Below are positions 12,361 through 24,165 of a DNA stretch of 64,000 nucleotides, piece after piece; within the stretch, counting starts at the first letter, position 1; every line of letters begins with the position of its first letter. This stretch comes from Cryptomeria japonica (lineage: Eukaryota > Streptophyta > Pinopsida > Cupressales > Cupressaceae), in contig NC_081413.1 of the NCBI RefSeq assembly GCF_030272615.1, positions 186,462,669-186,526,668 of the forward strand, in the 5' to 3' direction. Below the pieces are notes generated by a model. The model was not told the origin of the DNA, ran no database searches, and saw only the letters and a list, made by a program, of their open reading frames with translations. Both the position numbers and the translations under genes were made by a program.

Positions 12361-12680
12361 TTAGTTATCCTCCTACATTCATTGCTCAATCTGCCTTCCT
12401 ATTTAACCTCAGCCTTATGATTTCCTGTCCTTATCGAACATCGAGCTCTATCTAAAAGAGAAAGAAATATGATATTTCATGAAAACCAAATTCATCTTTT
12501 GATTTGAAGTGTCCTAATCTCTTGCCACCTTCTCCCAATGTCCCTTCATTCATAGTAATTAGAGCCTTATTTTTGTCTATCATGATCACCTATGTCACTC
12601 TGGATCCAAATTTGTGGTTTGTAATCTAGATCAGTACCCTCCCTTAGTCGTACCTATCTAATGCCTTCTTTTTTCTGCCT

Positions 12681-13030
12681 CTACGAGGCTTCATAGTCGT
12701 CCACTAGAATCCGTTCCAATTCCTCAGTCAGGATTACCTCAAAAACCTGGTTATCCTTTGTCCTTAAATTTGTTCCCATGTTTGCCATGTAATCTGCAGC
12801 CATGTTCACCTCCCTGGAAACATGTTTGACCTTGTAGTCAGGAACTTTATTTAGAGCATCCATAATTTCCCTTAGAATCCTCTGTATTTTCCAATTTGGT
12901 CTGGCACCATTCTTAATAGTGTTGATAAGTATCTATCCATCACCTTCTACCAGTATAGAGTTAAAACCCTTCTCTACACATTGTCTGAATCCTCTAGCAA
13001 TACAATAGCTATAGATGATGCTAGGAAAAG
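12681..13030 (-). pseudogene. RNase H-like domain fragment (RVT_3 type)
   Basis: Reading leftwards from about 13030, the frame gives the plant RNase H-like pattern. An alpha-helical start (YCIARGFRQCVEKG) is followed by ILVEGDG, where the family usually has an E-D/S pair, then a helix around WKIQRILREIMDAL. The hallmark C-terminal motif VKHVSREVNMAADYMANMG follows near 12810-12760, with the conserved HVxRExNxxAD. One in-frame stop follows GDG. Such domains occur at the C terminus of LINE pol genes and as stand-alone plant proteins. No reverse transcriptase is seen upstream, so this is a fragment. Confidence in the domain is good; its source is uncertain. Confidence 0.65.
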
Positions 13031-13290
13031 GTATATACGGGCCTATAAGATTGCTACAAAGCAAGGGTCAGGTGTTGAAACAAACAAAGCAAATATAGAC
13101 TCGATTAGTTGCTTGCTAGACTAAATGAATCGACTCTACCAAAGCTCTTATGGATCAAACACAAAAAAAATTGTAAAATAAAACTATTAGATTTGATTAT
13201 ATAATATCCCATTTATTTATAATTATAATATCCCATTTACATATGTCTATGAAATTGAAATATCTCATATAATATCCCATATATATTATA

Positions 13291-13573
13291 AAATGCACAT
13301 AAGATGAAGCTAAGTGATTGCTCACCTGTAAATTGATTTCCTCCTCCTGCGTGCATGAATGAAGTCTTCATTCACCACCGTCTCTTACCCTGCGAATCTC
13401 CTCTCCTTCGCGCGCCAATGGTCTTCTGCTTTGCCTTGTAGGAATGAAGTTTTTCAAAGTCTTTTTCTTTGCAGAGTAATTTGAAATTGAAATTGACCTA
13501 TGAGATATTATAATTATATGTAAATGGGATATTTCAATTACATATGTAATTATATGTAAAAATCAAAATTGAC
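13291..13573 (-). repeat. Right inverted arm
   Basis: Begins aaatgcacataagatgaagc, the reverse complement of the inner end of the left arm, and ends near the inverse of atcaatttt. A further AT-rich atatcccattta stretch lies just inside it at 13198-13290. Confidence 0.75.
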
Positions 13574-13701
13574 CTATGGGATATTAAACTTTTCTATATG
13601 TAATTAGAGAATTTGTGATCCGAATGAACATTTCCTAGCTATGTTGAATATATGTTTTGCACTATTTGACCAATATAAGCAATGCATGAAAAATGTGGTA
13701 A

Positions 13702-13887
13702 CATAGACAAGGCAGTGAACTATCAGAAAAAATGCCTTAAAGAAATGCGGTCTCATGGTGATGGAATGCAATGATGGTGATGGAATGCCATGACAGTCAA
13801 ATTACTAAGGATTGTCATGTCATTCCATCACCATGAGAACACATTTCTATGAGATGTTTTTTCAAACAATTTGTTGCCTTGTCTATG
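13702..13887. repeat. Imperfect 186-bp hairpin
   Basis: catagacaaggca at 13702 pairs with tgccttgtctatg ending at 13887. Inner arms around tctcatggtgatggaatg pair with cattccatcaccatgaga. The loop holds a short duplication of gatggtgatggaatg. A second aaggtagtgaac just right of the hairpin matches aaggcagtgaac inside the left arm. Confidence 0.75.
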
Positions 13888-16800
13888 CAAGGTAGTGAAC
13901 CATTTGATTGACCTTCATATAAGATGTAAGCTAACATAAGATAAATGAATTACATATGTAGGAACCTGAACCCCTTTGACGAGGATCCTGCACAGTCTAC
14001 ATAAAGGCAAGGCGACGATTCTTCTCATGGATCGGCAGGTATAAGTCAATACACCCTATAGAAACCATTTATTATTTGCATGCTTTCTCTTTACAGCCAT
14101 CTTTGAGTGGTTTAATAATAAGCCAGGTTTTAGCAACTATATTTTGTCAAAACTTTGATTTTTTTTCTCACCTAAACCACCTTGACATCCACATGGTATA
14201 GCTCATTCCACTTTCTCGGCCCTCCTATATGCTTTTAGTGACAAGGAAGACTATTTTTCTAAGTTTTTGAAACTCCAAACTAACCAAGAAAACAAACTTG
14301 CTTAGTTTTTGAAACCTCCACATTAGCAGCAACTCTAATACAATTGTCAACACTTGAGGCCCTAGTTGGCCTTATTCGAATTTAAATCTCAACATCAACT
14401 TTAGGGCCGAATTATTCATGAATATTACCCTTAATGATGAATTTGGGGAAAAAGCATGAGCCATTCTTATCAATCCATGCAATGGACCTATTGGTTCCCA
14501 AACGGGTTTACATTGCGAGAGATAGGAACCAAGTTGATTCTTAAAATACTCATGGAGAAGCCAACTCCAACTATTAAAATCCTCGAGAACTTGGATCAAC
14601 TGACAAGGATTATGCTAATCTTTCTACACTTTGGGCTCTGCAAGACCCGGGAGGGTGATCCCTTAGCAAATTTTTGATATCTGCACCACACTCATGAATT
14701 ATACTAAAACAAAGTAGATAATCTCATATATAGGCTCAACAATAGGGAGAATTCTCAAGAATGGAGAATTCTTTAGTGATCCTTGACCTTATCTAGAGCA
14801 TGAGATAGTAGGACACCTTAAAGATACATAAAAACTTGGAAACATGTCTTGATTTTAATGATTTATGACAAACTATAAGTGAAACAGACAAGAAATTGAT
14901 AACTTAATGACATCTGCTAGCATATACTAGTGTCTTACTCCATTGGGCTATGAGTTTCTCAAATATCACTGAAACTTGACAAAAATTTACCTAATAGCTG
15001 ATTAAATCTTAAACAATACCACCTTACAGTATCATTTTATTTGCAATTTCTTACCCGAACTACTTATCAAATCCTAGTACAAGCTTTATCCCTCTGTAAT
15101 CTCATTCAAGCATTTAAATTAACCCCTTGGATTAAAGCATGAAATAAAAAATTACATACATCATAACAATGCAACAAGCAAATGAAACCCTTGATTCCAT
15201 TAACTTAAAAGAAGATAAAATCATACACACGAGAGTAAGGATTTTGAAATTATATCTGTATTAACTTCAAAAGATATCTTCTATCAAATAACTGAATACA
15301 TTTCATTTACAAAAGAACCCATTTGAAATTTGAAACTGATGACTCTCTTCTATTTTGCCTGCAAAATGACATTACAATTCTCTGATATTTACTCATGACT
15401 TCTCAAAACTGGAACCTAATCCTGTAGACCAGACCTACACAAGAGACCCTATTCAGAGATTTTGGAACCCTTTCTAATGGCCTTGATTTCCCTTTATAAA
15501 AAATAAGGGAGCAACAAGCTTGAGGCCAAGAGACACATGTCATCTAGAATGAACAAGCCAAGAAATCCATACGCAATTTTGTTAGAAAATATTCTTTAAA
15601 ACTACCCATACGTTGGTACGTGTGATAAAACAGAATCACAATTTGTAATTGAACATTGGTAGAAATAAAAGTGCTTGAGCTATGCCATTATCATCTTGAT
15701 GTCTTCAATTGGACTGTGAGATGCTTTGTTCTATCCTATAGAGCATTTCCCTTCTCAGAAGGGAAACTGGATCTTGGCAAGAAGTAAAATCACCCCCAAA
15801 CTAGAGGAAGATCTCCAACCTTTATGCCTAGGATCAGAGAAAGTGGAAGGAGAAGCTTATAGGGAAACATAATATGTTGGGGAGGGGTCACATCTTGCAT
15901 GTCATTGCAGAGACAATTGGCTGCTGCTCCCCACTCAAACAAATCCTTCTTTCATTCCCCTGTGGGCTCCTTCCTCAAACCCCTTGTCAGCTAGTGGCAG
16001 AGTAGAAGCAGAGGATGTATCATGAGTGGGTTTTTTCTGATAAGAAATGGCTTTCATGGCTCCTCTGACAATCCTTCAAACTTTCATAACCCCTTTGAAA
16101 ATAAGAAAAATCACACAAGAGAATGAACATCCATCTGGTATCAACAAGCACACAACAACTCCATGCACGATACTGCTCAAACACCATCTTCTTCAGTAAT
16201 GAAAAACTGCTCTTCAGAAAGAAAAGAGGCTTCTTTTCTCTTCTACCAACTGAACTACCACCTTATTGTATTTATAATCAAAATCACTTCACTTGGCGGT
16301 GTCTATTCATGCAAAAACAATCTTCCTAAATGCTCACTTCTATCTATTCACTATGCCAGCTATGAACTAGGGAAATCATGCATGTTGGACCCAAGACACC
16401 GTCGAATTCCAGCTTTTTCACAGGAAAATGAATCCAGTGCTTTTTGGTCAAGGTTCACCTTACATGGATGATTTTGTTTTGATCTTCTCATCCTGGGACT
16501 GCACAACTTTGCTTCAGAATTCTTTTGAAACACTAGATTATCCTCTTTTAGATTTTCTCAAAGAAGGATTTTTTGACTTTATCCCTCCATGAGAATCCCT
16601 TACAACAAGCAACCTCTGATTTTATGAAGAAATCCACGATCTTTCATTTCCAACTTAGAGGTTATCCAAATTATCTTATGCCTCTAAAAATTGTTGTCCT
16701 TGCTTGTCAAATCAATTTCATCTCAATACAAACCTTTAGAAAACTGGCCTTCTGAAATGAGTCAGCATCCAATCGTCCTACCTTGTCGCTATTTTCTCCA

Positions 16801-17063
16801 AGTTGACAAGCTTTTACTATGTCCATTCTAACTTTCTCGCGTAGATAACATACCATGCCTTTACAACACCCTTATAAAAATTGTTTGAAACTCCACCATA
16901 GATCCTATCCATCTCGGCGAATCACATGGTCATCATCGATCAATCTGACACTGACCTTCCATGTGACAAATGAGTCCATCCAAAGTATGACTTTGCATAG
17001 CCAACTCACTGCTTACTTCACCTCGGTCAGTGATCCCACCATCAGATTTTCCTGGCCCACCTT
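13888..17063. other. Featureless AT-rich stretch
   Basis: Both strands were read. Only short ORFs of up to about 100 codons occur, with no recognisable domain and no supporting splice or promoter context. No LTR, long inverted repeat or tandem array was found here. Confidence 0.5.
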
Positions 17064-17386
17064 GGACACATGGCATCATTTCATGATGCCACGGTCCATA
17101 ATCCCCTTGCATCTCTTGATCACGCATTACGAGGGTCGTTGGATCGACTCACTTTACCTACCGACCACAATGACCACCTTCTTAAGTCCCTTAATAGTCA
17201 AACAACTTTTTTGCAGAAATTAAATCATCTTCGTCCATTACAAGCACGTGCAAATTGATGAACCATTAGTAGTCCAAACTTTACTTGTTGGGAATCGGTA
17301 ACAACAAATGTTGCAAAGGTTTAACTGTCGGCTTAACCTCCTCGCCGAGGACACGTGACATCATCTCATGATGCCACGGTCCTTAA
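17064..17386. repeat. Direct repeat of a palindromic motif
   Basis: A roughly 38-bp segment at 17064-17102 recurs at 17349-17386. Its core is a palindrome: GGCATCAT-ttc-ATGATGCC at 17072-17090 in the first copy. Both copies continue with acggtcc. The second copy reads acacgtgacatcat and so contains a CACGTG G-box at 17352-17357. Confidence 0.7.
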
Positions 17387-17663
17387 CCACCATGCACCTT
17401 CAACCGCAGGGGAGTGCGGGCTATAGGATCTGCTTGCAGTTTAGCTGCCGGCCGCAATATTAAAACATTAGACTTAGGAAAAAAACAAAGGGGTCGGCTC
17501 AAATGTTAAACAGGATCTGCCTAGGATAATATAGGTAAGCATAACTTAGGGGATAAAATGGCCACACTAACGATGACAGGACCCTGAAGACTTAAGACAA
17601 AAAGGTAATGCAAAATTATAACAAGCTTAGGTTTTTTCCACAAGATTTAATTATAAAAGCGTA

Positions 17664-17683
17664 AAACCCTAAACCCTAAACCC
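17664..17683. promoter_or_regulatory. Telo-box-like AAACCCTAAA repeat
   Basis: Two to three copies of the plant telomere-type heptamer (aaaccctaaaccctaaaccc) occur about 290 bp upstream of the SET-domain exon. Such boxes are common in plant promoters but also arise as small interstitial telomere tracts. Confidence 0.5.
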
Positions 17684-17952
17684 CAAAGGCAGGAACAAAG
17701 AACAAAATTAATCCAGAATGAACATGATTTTGACTAAGGCATGAAAATTTTTGCATAGTCATTTTTAGGACTATCAGGACCTTTGACAACCCTCCCTCAA
17801 ATCTATTTGCAACATTTGCAAAAAATCGACAAGATATGGTGAACCATCTATTACAACTTCTTGTAATTTCTCTCCATGGAATCCTAAAATTTATTTCCTC
17901 ACAATAACAATTGACCCTCTCCCAACTATCTCTCTCATTTGATGGAATGCAG

Positions 17953-18766
17953 GTACCACCAAATAGGTATTTTTCAGATGTGTCTTCCTCGAGTGAGGGA
18001 AATTCAGGAAGAGAAGAAGAAAGTGAGACATGTAGTAGGTCTAAAAGAGAGAGATCAACTATAGCTCAAAAGCTTAGAATAAAATTCTATAAATGCATGG
18101 AATTTTTTCTTTCTCAAGGGGGATCATGTTCTTTTTATGGCGAGAGCATAGGCGACATCGAGGTGTCCTTGAGGTACAAACATCTACATAAACAATGGGT
18201 ACCCAACAAACTTCCTCCAATAAACACTGATTTTTGTGTTAACGAGAGGATATATCACATAGCACCATCATCTTTACATTGTTTGGGCCTATTTTCCATG
18301 GACGACATAAAGGTATATTACAGCAAAGTCGCTGAAGTGATGGAGTATGTCGGACCCTGTTACAATTACAAAAATTGGATGCAATTGGTTCGATATACAT
18401 GAAGTATGCATAAGTATGCATTGTCAGCAAATTATATACAACTAAAAGATAATGATCAAAGTAAAAGAGTGGCTATGTACATTGACGAAAGGCCAAAAGC
18501 AACAGGGAATATTGCAGGTTTTATAAATAGTACATGACCTGGGTCAACTTATAGGCAGCCCCATTGCATATTCGAGGCACGCGAGGGAAACCGTGTATTT
18601 GTATGTGCAATAAAATCAATAAGTGCAAGGGAAGAGCTACTAATCGATTACAATTTAAATCACATAGATACAAACAATGTTACTATCATGGGGGTGGTGC
18701 GTACTTATATATACCATTTAAACCAACCTCCAATTAATGACTCCAATATACCATTTTATTATTAAG
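17953..18766 (+). pseudogene. SET-domain protein exon (degenerate)
   Basis: The open frame starts after an acceptor-like gaatgcag at 17945-17952. A Ser/Glu-rich N-terminal part leads into a SET domain. HCLGLFSMDDI corresponds to the G-L-F start of SET. GNIAGFINST, near 18505-18535, corresponds to the NxxRFINHSC motif. EELLIDYNLN, near 18628-18657, corresponds to the GEELxxDYN motif that completes the cofactor pocket. SET domains transfer methyl groups from S-adenosylmethionine to lysines, mostly in histones. Two TGA stops interrupt it (about 18400 and 18535), both within otherwise conserved stretches and both explicable as CGA to TGA. No pre-SET or post-SET cysteine cluster is seen. Plant-transposase exons follow on the same strand. 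It could be a captured host gene or a separate pseudogene. Confidence 0.7.
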
Positions 18767-19009
18767 TTTTTTTGGTAAGTCTATTGGTTTCATTTTGGTA
18801 ATGTTTTTTTTATATTTAATTTTTGTCACAACGTGACATTGATCTGACACATAGCACAGACCGGGATGTAGCTCCGAGCACTTCTACCGAGTAGGTAAAC
18901 CTCATTGTAATTGTACAAATTAGACACAAGAAAAATGTTATATTATTATGTTATTTTCTTTAGGGTTTTGGATTTATTTTGATAATGTTACTAATATTCT
19001 TCTCACAGA

Positions 19010-20380
19010 CGGATGTTCGGGGAAAGGCACCTGTAGTAGCTAAGAACATCAATACAAAGGTGGACTTACTATTATGCGATGATGACATCCCATATTCCAC
19101 AAACCTTGCTGAAATGATAAGAAAAACACAAAAAAAAATTAATACAAAAATTCTTAAATTGTTATTCATAGTCCCTCAAACTTATTAGATACAAGAGAGG
19201 GTGAAACAATTGACAAAGAGAGCACAAAACTTGCAAGTAAGCAGTCATGAAATCTTTAATTACAACATAAGTTCATTCATGGCTTATATATTATACTCTT
19301 TTATGTCATGAACTAAAATATGTACGTGTTGTTTTTACAGTAATTTTTGTGTCCTCATGAAGCTGGTGGCCATGATCAGGGTAATCCAGGTAGTTCAGGT
19401 GATGACCATGTTCTGTGCATACACCAACTCATATTTTTACATGTTCCCATCCTTATGTTAATGTGTTATTTCTCTTATATTTAATGTATTAATCTTTAGG
19501 TGCTGTCCATGTTTCTGTGCATTCACCACCTCATCCGACCTCATCATCGACACCTATATTGCCGATTGCAATATCTACAACATGCAACATGTAGTCATCG
19601 AGTACTGCACTGACCTGTGCAACAAGACATGCACCTGGGGATGCAGAGGTCACTAGTGGTGATATTTTAGCAGCATTTCCTAGATCTTCCCGTCTTACTA
19701 GTATGGGAACATTGCCAGTCACTTTTGTGGTGACTGATGATCTTGTTCCCTAAAAGATAGAGAAGGTTCCAGGTACTTTAAAATAATTATTATATATAGT
19801 CCAATTGTAATTTACTTATTGATCACTCATTTTGGAATAATGATACCATGATATTTTTGCAGGCAATGATGTTTTTTATAAACATCTAAATGATATTACA
19901 TTGGAGATCTTCAGGCGCACCATACATACACACTGGAATGCCCAAAATCAACAATTAAAAGATGAACTCATAAACCGTTTGGTTGTGTTGTTCAGAAATG
20001 AAACATTCAACAAAACCAAGGTCCTTCAGAAGCTGGCACATATCTAAAGTATGTGAGAGACCAATATAGGACATATTTAGAGAAGAACAAAAAGTATGAG
20101 CGTCCCCCCATGATTCCAAAGAGGGAGTGGAAGGACCTAGTTTTAGATGGAAAATAGAAAGTTGAAAAGAGAAAAGGACATACACCACTAGGCGAATGAA
20201 GGTATGTGATACTATTAATAATATAATTATGTACTAATTACTCTTTATATTTACATAATTTAACATATTTCAAACTTTTCATCGGCTGCCCGACACATCG
20301 AAGACAACTAAGGCAAGTCTAGAAAAGAATGGGAAACACAAATTTGGCTCTAGTGGTTATATGAAAGTTTCCGCACAAAT
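19010..20380 (+). pseudogene. Plant transposase-like exons (Ptta/En/Spm type), 5' part
   Basis: Plausible exons with AG/GT borders occur at 19010-19231, 19340-19400, 19500-19772 (ending before gtacttt) and 19861-20200 (preceded by ttttgcag), and around 20280-20380. The last two read as the plant transposase family Pfam calls Transposase_24. There is a helical segment with HLNDITLEIFRRTIH, then YLKYVRDQYRTYLEKNKKY, then PPMIPKREWKDLV, and in the next exon KFGSSGYMKVSAQI, matching the h-x-GS motif of that family. Several stops and at least one frameshift make it non-functional. A gypsy LTR begins 68 bp after the last exon, inside the intron. The continuation lies at 35486-36425. Confidence 0.65.
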
Positions 20381-20447
20381 TGTAAGTTTCAATAAATGGA
20401 ATATCACATTGAAATAATAAATTGCAAACAATTTTTTTTAATCAAAT

Positions 20448-21944
20448 TGATGCTCTACAAAAAGGGGTTAATGTTTAGACTAAAACCTATGGTTGTATAA
20501 CACAAGAAAACACAAGAAACAAGGAAGAGTTAGTGTTAATAAACCAAAAACTAGTCTAAGAAGGCATACCAAGAGAGACACTAAAAACATAATGAAGTAT
20601 TTAACTATGAAAGCAAACACAACAAGGCATCTCCAAATGCCTTCTACCATGCTCGTAGCTCCTTCTCCCTTGTTCCTCTCCTCTCCAAGTTCCAAATTAG
20701 TGTAGCTCTCAACAACTTTTTGCACTATGGATGCCTTATGGAGATTCAAGATTGAAATGTTTTAGCTATGATATGCAAATGTAAAATAAACTAATTAGAT
20801 ATGCTATGAAATGAACTAAGATTTATTTTAGTCCAAAATGACAATATATGTTATTTATGCTAAATGCTCTTTCTCTAAAATTCACTATGATGTAAATGCA
20901 TACAAGTTTTCAGGATTATGGCTAAGAATGCTAAATGCTTGAGGATTTGAAAATGAGGAATGTGAGCTCTATTTATAGGAAAAATGGAGCAATGGATGGT
21001 TGAGATTGAGTAATCTCAACAAGGGTCAGGATTGCATGGTATTGAATCCATGTGAGGACTTTCAACCCAATCCCAGGATGACAAGTGTCAACATGAGATG
21101 GGTTGAGAGGAGAGGGAATAAGGATTAAATGCTTGACATGACCTGAGAGTTAACTTGGGAGGTAAGGTTAAGGTTAGGTTGAGTGAATAAATTCATTATT
21201 CAAAGAATAATGCTTTTATCCAATGTATAAACTCTTGTGCAAGAGTTAGTGAGGATAACCATGGTCAAAGCAATAAATGCTTGAGGAGACACATGGGTTA
21301 CATGAGGGTTGAGTTAGGGGTTAAAGTCCCTAACCATGGGTGCAAGTGGATTTAACCATAAATGGTCATGTAAGAGCCATTAGTGGTTTGGAAGACTTTA
21401 GAGGTTAATTTGTTGAACACACAAAACAATTAATGCTTTTCAAAGACTTTGGAGTCTTTGAGAAGTGACACCAAGCTGCTTAGGAATGTGACAATAATTA
21501 AGGGATGGGCTAGGCTAATTAGAAAGGGGTTATAAGAATCTAGAAGGGGATTATGATTGCAAGTGGGTTTGGTGGGTGAGGGAAAATAATTTTTTTATTA
21601 AATTAAAATTCATTTACTTCAATAAATAGGTGCAAGTTGCATTTTTAGGAAAATTCAAGTGGGGGGGGGGGGGGTAATTTAATGATTTAAAAAAATGTTT
21701 TATTTAATTTATTTAAAAGAGGAAAAAGGATTAAATTGAATAAATAGGATTTATTCATTTAATTGATTGTGAATTTGGTTTAATGAATTAATTAAATAAA
21801 TTGAATAATTTATTTAATTAATAGGAGAATGTTTGAAGATGAATTAATTAAATGTTAATTTAATTAACTGATGGCTAGTGGGTTTTTAATCAAATAAATA
21901 GCAAATATTCATTTAATTAAACTGAACAGATTTATGTGACTACA
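20448..21944 (-). repeat. 3' LTR of the Tat element (1,497 bp)
   Basis: On the minus strand it runs TGTAGTCACATAAATC to GCATCA, bounded by a polypurine tract on one side and the target-duplication remnant caaat on the other. It aligns along its length with 33956-35442, with several percent divergence. It contains a 14-base G homopolymer at 21661-21674 where the other copy has 6 G. Confidence 0.9.
20969..20978 (-). promoter_or_regulatory. TATA box of the Tat LTR
   Basis: The minus strand reads cctataaata, a good plant TATA box, about 970 bp into the LTR. The same box is kept in the other LTR copy near 34480-34488. Transcription would run leftwards from about 20940, defining U3, R and U5. Confidence 0.7.
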
Positions 21945-21957
21945 TTTACCCCTGTTT
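21945..21957 (-). other. Polypurine tract
   Basis: The minus strand reads aaacaggggtaaa immediately before the TG of the 3' LTR. This is the expected position and composition for plus-strand DNA priming. Confidence 0.8.
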
Positions 21958-24165
21958 GAGACGGTGCGGTTTATTGCATCGTTTCAAAGAAAGAAAAATA
22001 GGTGTGAAGAAATATGCCCCATAAAATGTTAATTTAATGGGTGGTATGCCCCCTTGAGAGATGGGTCAAATTTTTTGAAAAATCGGGCGATCTCTCGAAA
22101 AAGAATGAAAGAAGTTGTTGGGAGGGAGAGTAGAAGAAATGAGCAATAACAGTGAAAGAATGGAAGAAATCGGAGTGAAACGGAGAAACAACAAGCTAGT
22201 GATTACCTTTAGGTCAGGCAAAATATACAGTGCAAGTGTGGTGTGTGCTTTTGATTGATGCTATACAATTGATTAAAATTGGCTGAACAATCTGGTGCAA
22301 TTGGTTTAATTGCCCCGGTCGAGTCAAAGCATGATAGTTGATGTCAGTTGTTCGCTTGGACAGGATAAAGTTTGAGTAAGTGAATCAAAGTGACCTGATG
22401 GTGACTTAGACAATTGATGTAATTGCCCGATGAAGTCAAGGTATTTGAAGCAAGCAAAATACTCATTGAGACTTAGACAATTGATGTAATTGTCCATTAT
22501 GATTGTGTTTGATTGGTTGATCAATTGATAGTGTGTGCGTGTGATGGATGGTTGTGGGGAATCATGGCAGCCCCGTTGAGACTAGGTCATTATGATAAAT
22601 GCCTATTGTAGTCTAGGTTTGCCATAATCGATTACCTGTTGAGACCCAAAGATACTTGATCAAAGTATCTGTTGATAGTCTAGGTGTGTGGGAGTCGATG
22701 TACCTGTGCAGATAGAGTAACTTGCTTGATTGGGATGACTGAGCATGGGAAACACAACCCCTCCTGTGAGAGATGGATGGTGATGAACATGGCTTGATTG
22801 GGTTGATGGGACACGATGAAGGGATTATGATGATGTTTGATGTTAGATAGAAGAAATGGAGGACCTATGACCCATTCCTATGGAAGAAGAGGAAAATAGA
22901 GTATGCACCCATTGTCATTACTATGTATGAATGATATGCAACTATTTATGAATGTATGGATGGATGGAATGCAACGAAATGTAATATATATACAGATGAG
23001 GTGAAATGACGATCCATAGTGCTTTATTTTCATCATTGAGCATGGTAATATCAAACTTGGGATGAGGCAGTAGGAACCAAGGATGGAACATTGTACCTGC
23101 AAACAAACAGCATAAATAAAACATAGAGAAAATGGACCCTCCATAATGGTTCATGCTCATATGGTCGAGGTATATGCTGTAGTTAGCAAGCCATAGTGAT
23201 CCATGACTGTATTTTGCTTATGATCATGTAGCTTAGTGAACATCCCATGTAGACACCATTAGTACATGCCCCAGAACTTCATCGGAATAATTTGCAAAAG
23301 ACATACAAACAATGCTTAGGAACCATCCCGACCACTCTAATCACTTGTGATATCCCAGAGTAACGTAGGAACCTGATATAGATAAATGAGTAAATAACCT
23401 ACAAACCAACCAAGTACTTGATAGATTAAACAAAATTTTCTTGTCAAAGAAAATGTTATCTTGTCTTTGTTCTGGTAAGGAAGGATGCAACCTTGTTAAG
23501 ACAGTTTGTGTGTCGATGTTGTTTGTTTGGTCAATGTGAGAAGTGATCATCATTTGAATATTTCACAATGTTTGTTGGGTATCTGCTTGGATGCGTATGT
23601 ACAAAGCATTGCCATGTTTTTGATTGATTTTTGATGTTTTCTATTTTTTTTAGATTTTGTGAGATAATTTTCCAATGTTTTTGGTATTTTGATGATTGTT
23701 TTCCAAATGTTTTTGGTATTTTGATGATTGTTTTGAATGTTTCTGGTATTGTGATGATTGTTTTGAATGAAGAACTTAATGAATCACAAGTAATGCAGAA
23801 TCCACTTCCATCAATAGGTTAAGGGCATTGCCCCTAGTTTAGGCATGACTATGAAAAAGTGGGATGTAAGACACATGAAATACTATCCTTGATTGTAGAT
23901 CAATAACAAGCCATGGTTTGGACAGATGGATGAATGGATGAAATGAATGTGATTGCAACAAGTCTAAAAGACAAATGGAAACATAGCCTTTACGAGTGGC
24001 GCTTGCTTGCTAGGTTTTCACCATCGCACTTACCCAAGGTGCCACTGGAGTGGTTTGTTCACCATTTGGATGCATGGTTTTTCTTTACTATTTTATTCAG
24101 GACATTTATCTGAATGTTTTTGGTCTTTTTCTGGTATGTAAGGGAGCCTGATGCCCGATACAACA
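21958..24165 (-). other. Long 3' untranslated region of the Tat element
   Basis: About 2.2 kb between the integrase stop and the polypurine tract without a convincing ORF on either strand. It holds a 31-bp tandem repeat (23672-23770) and a duplicated gacttagacaattgatg motif at 22403 and 22470. Confidence 0.6.
23672..23770. repeat. 31-32 bp tandem repeat, 3 copies
   Basis: Three successive units of the form aatgtttttggtattttgat followed by gattgtttt. The third has two substitutions. Confidence 0.85.

Larger units (their letters stand above)
11033..13573. mobile_element. Fold-back element with long inverted arms around gene fragments
   Basis: The left arm (11033-11399) and right arm (13291-13573) are inverted copies of one another. 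Both hold an AT-rich outer part with aatatcccattta repeats and a unique core with cttcattc, gaggagattc and gtgagcaatcacttagc. The outer ends match as atcaattttaattttta and its inverse. The interior (11400-13290) carries minus-strand protein-coding remnants. This fits a non-autonomous DNA transposon with long inverted ends that carries captured sequence. It could also be two oppositely oriented copies of a roughly 375-bp MITE, since the right copy is itself bounded by AT-rich inverted ends at 13198-13573. No target duplication could be fixed. Confidence 0.6.

Noticed and set aside
16855-17223. 122-codon plus-strand open frame
   Set aside because: No recognisable domain or splice context, and it overlaps the palindromic direct repeat. 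Probably chance.
13000-17900. Left CACTA terminus for the transposase locus
   Set aside because: I looked for CACTAACACATTT or GTCGGAATTC-type repeats left of the SET exon and found none convincing, so the element boundary is left open.
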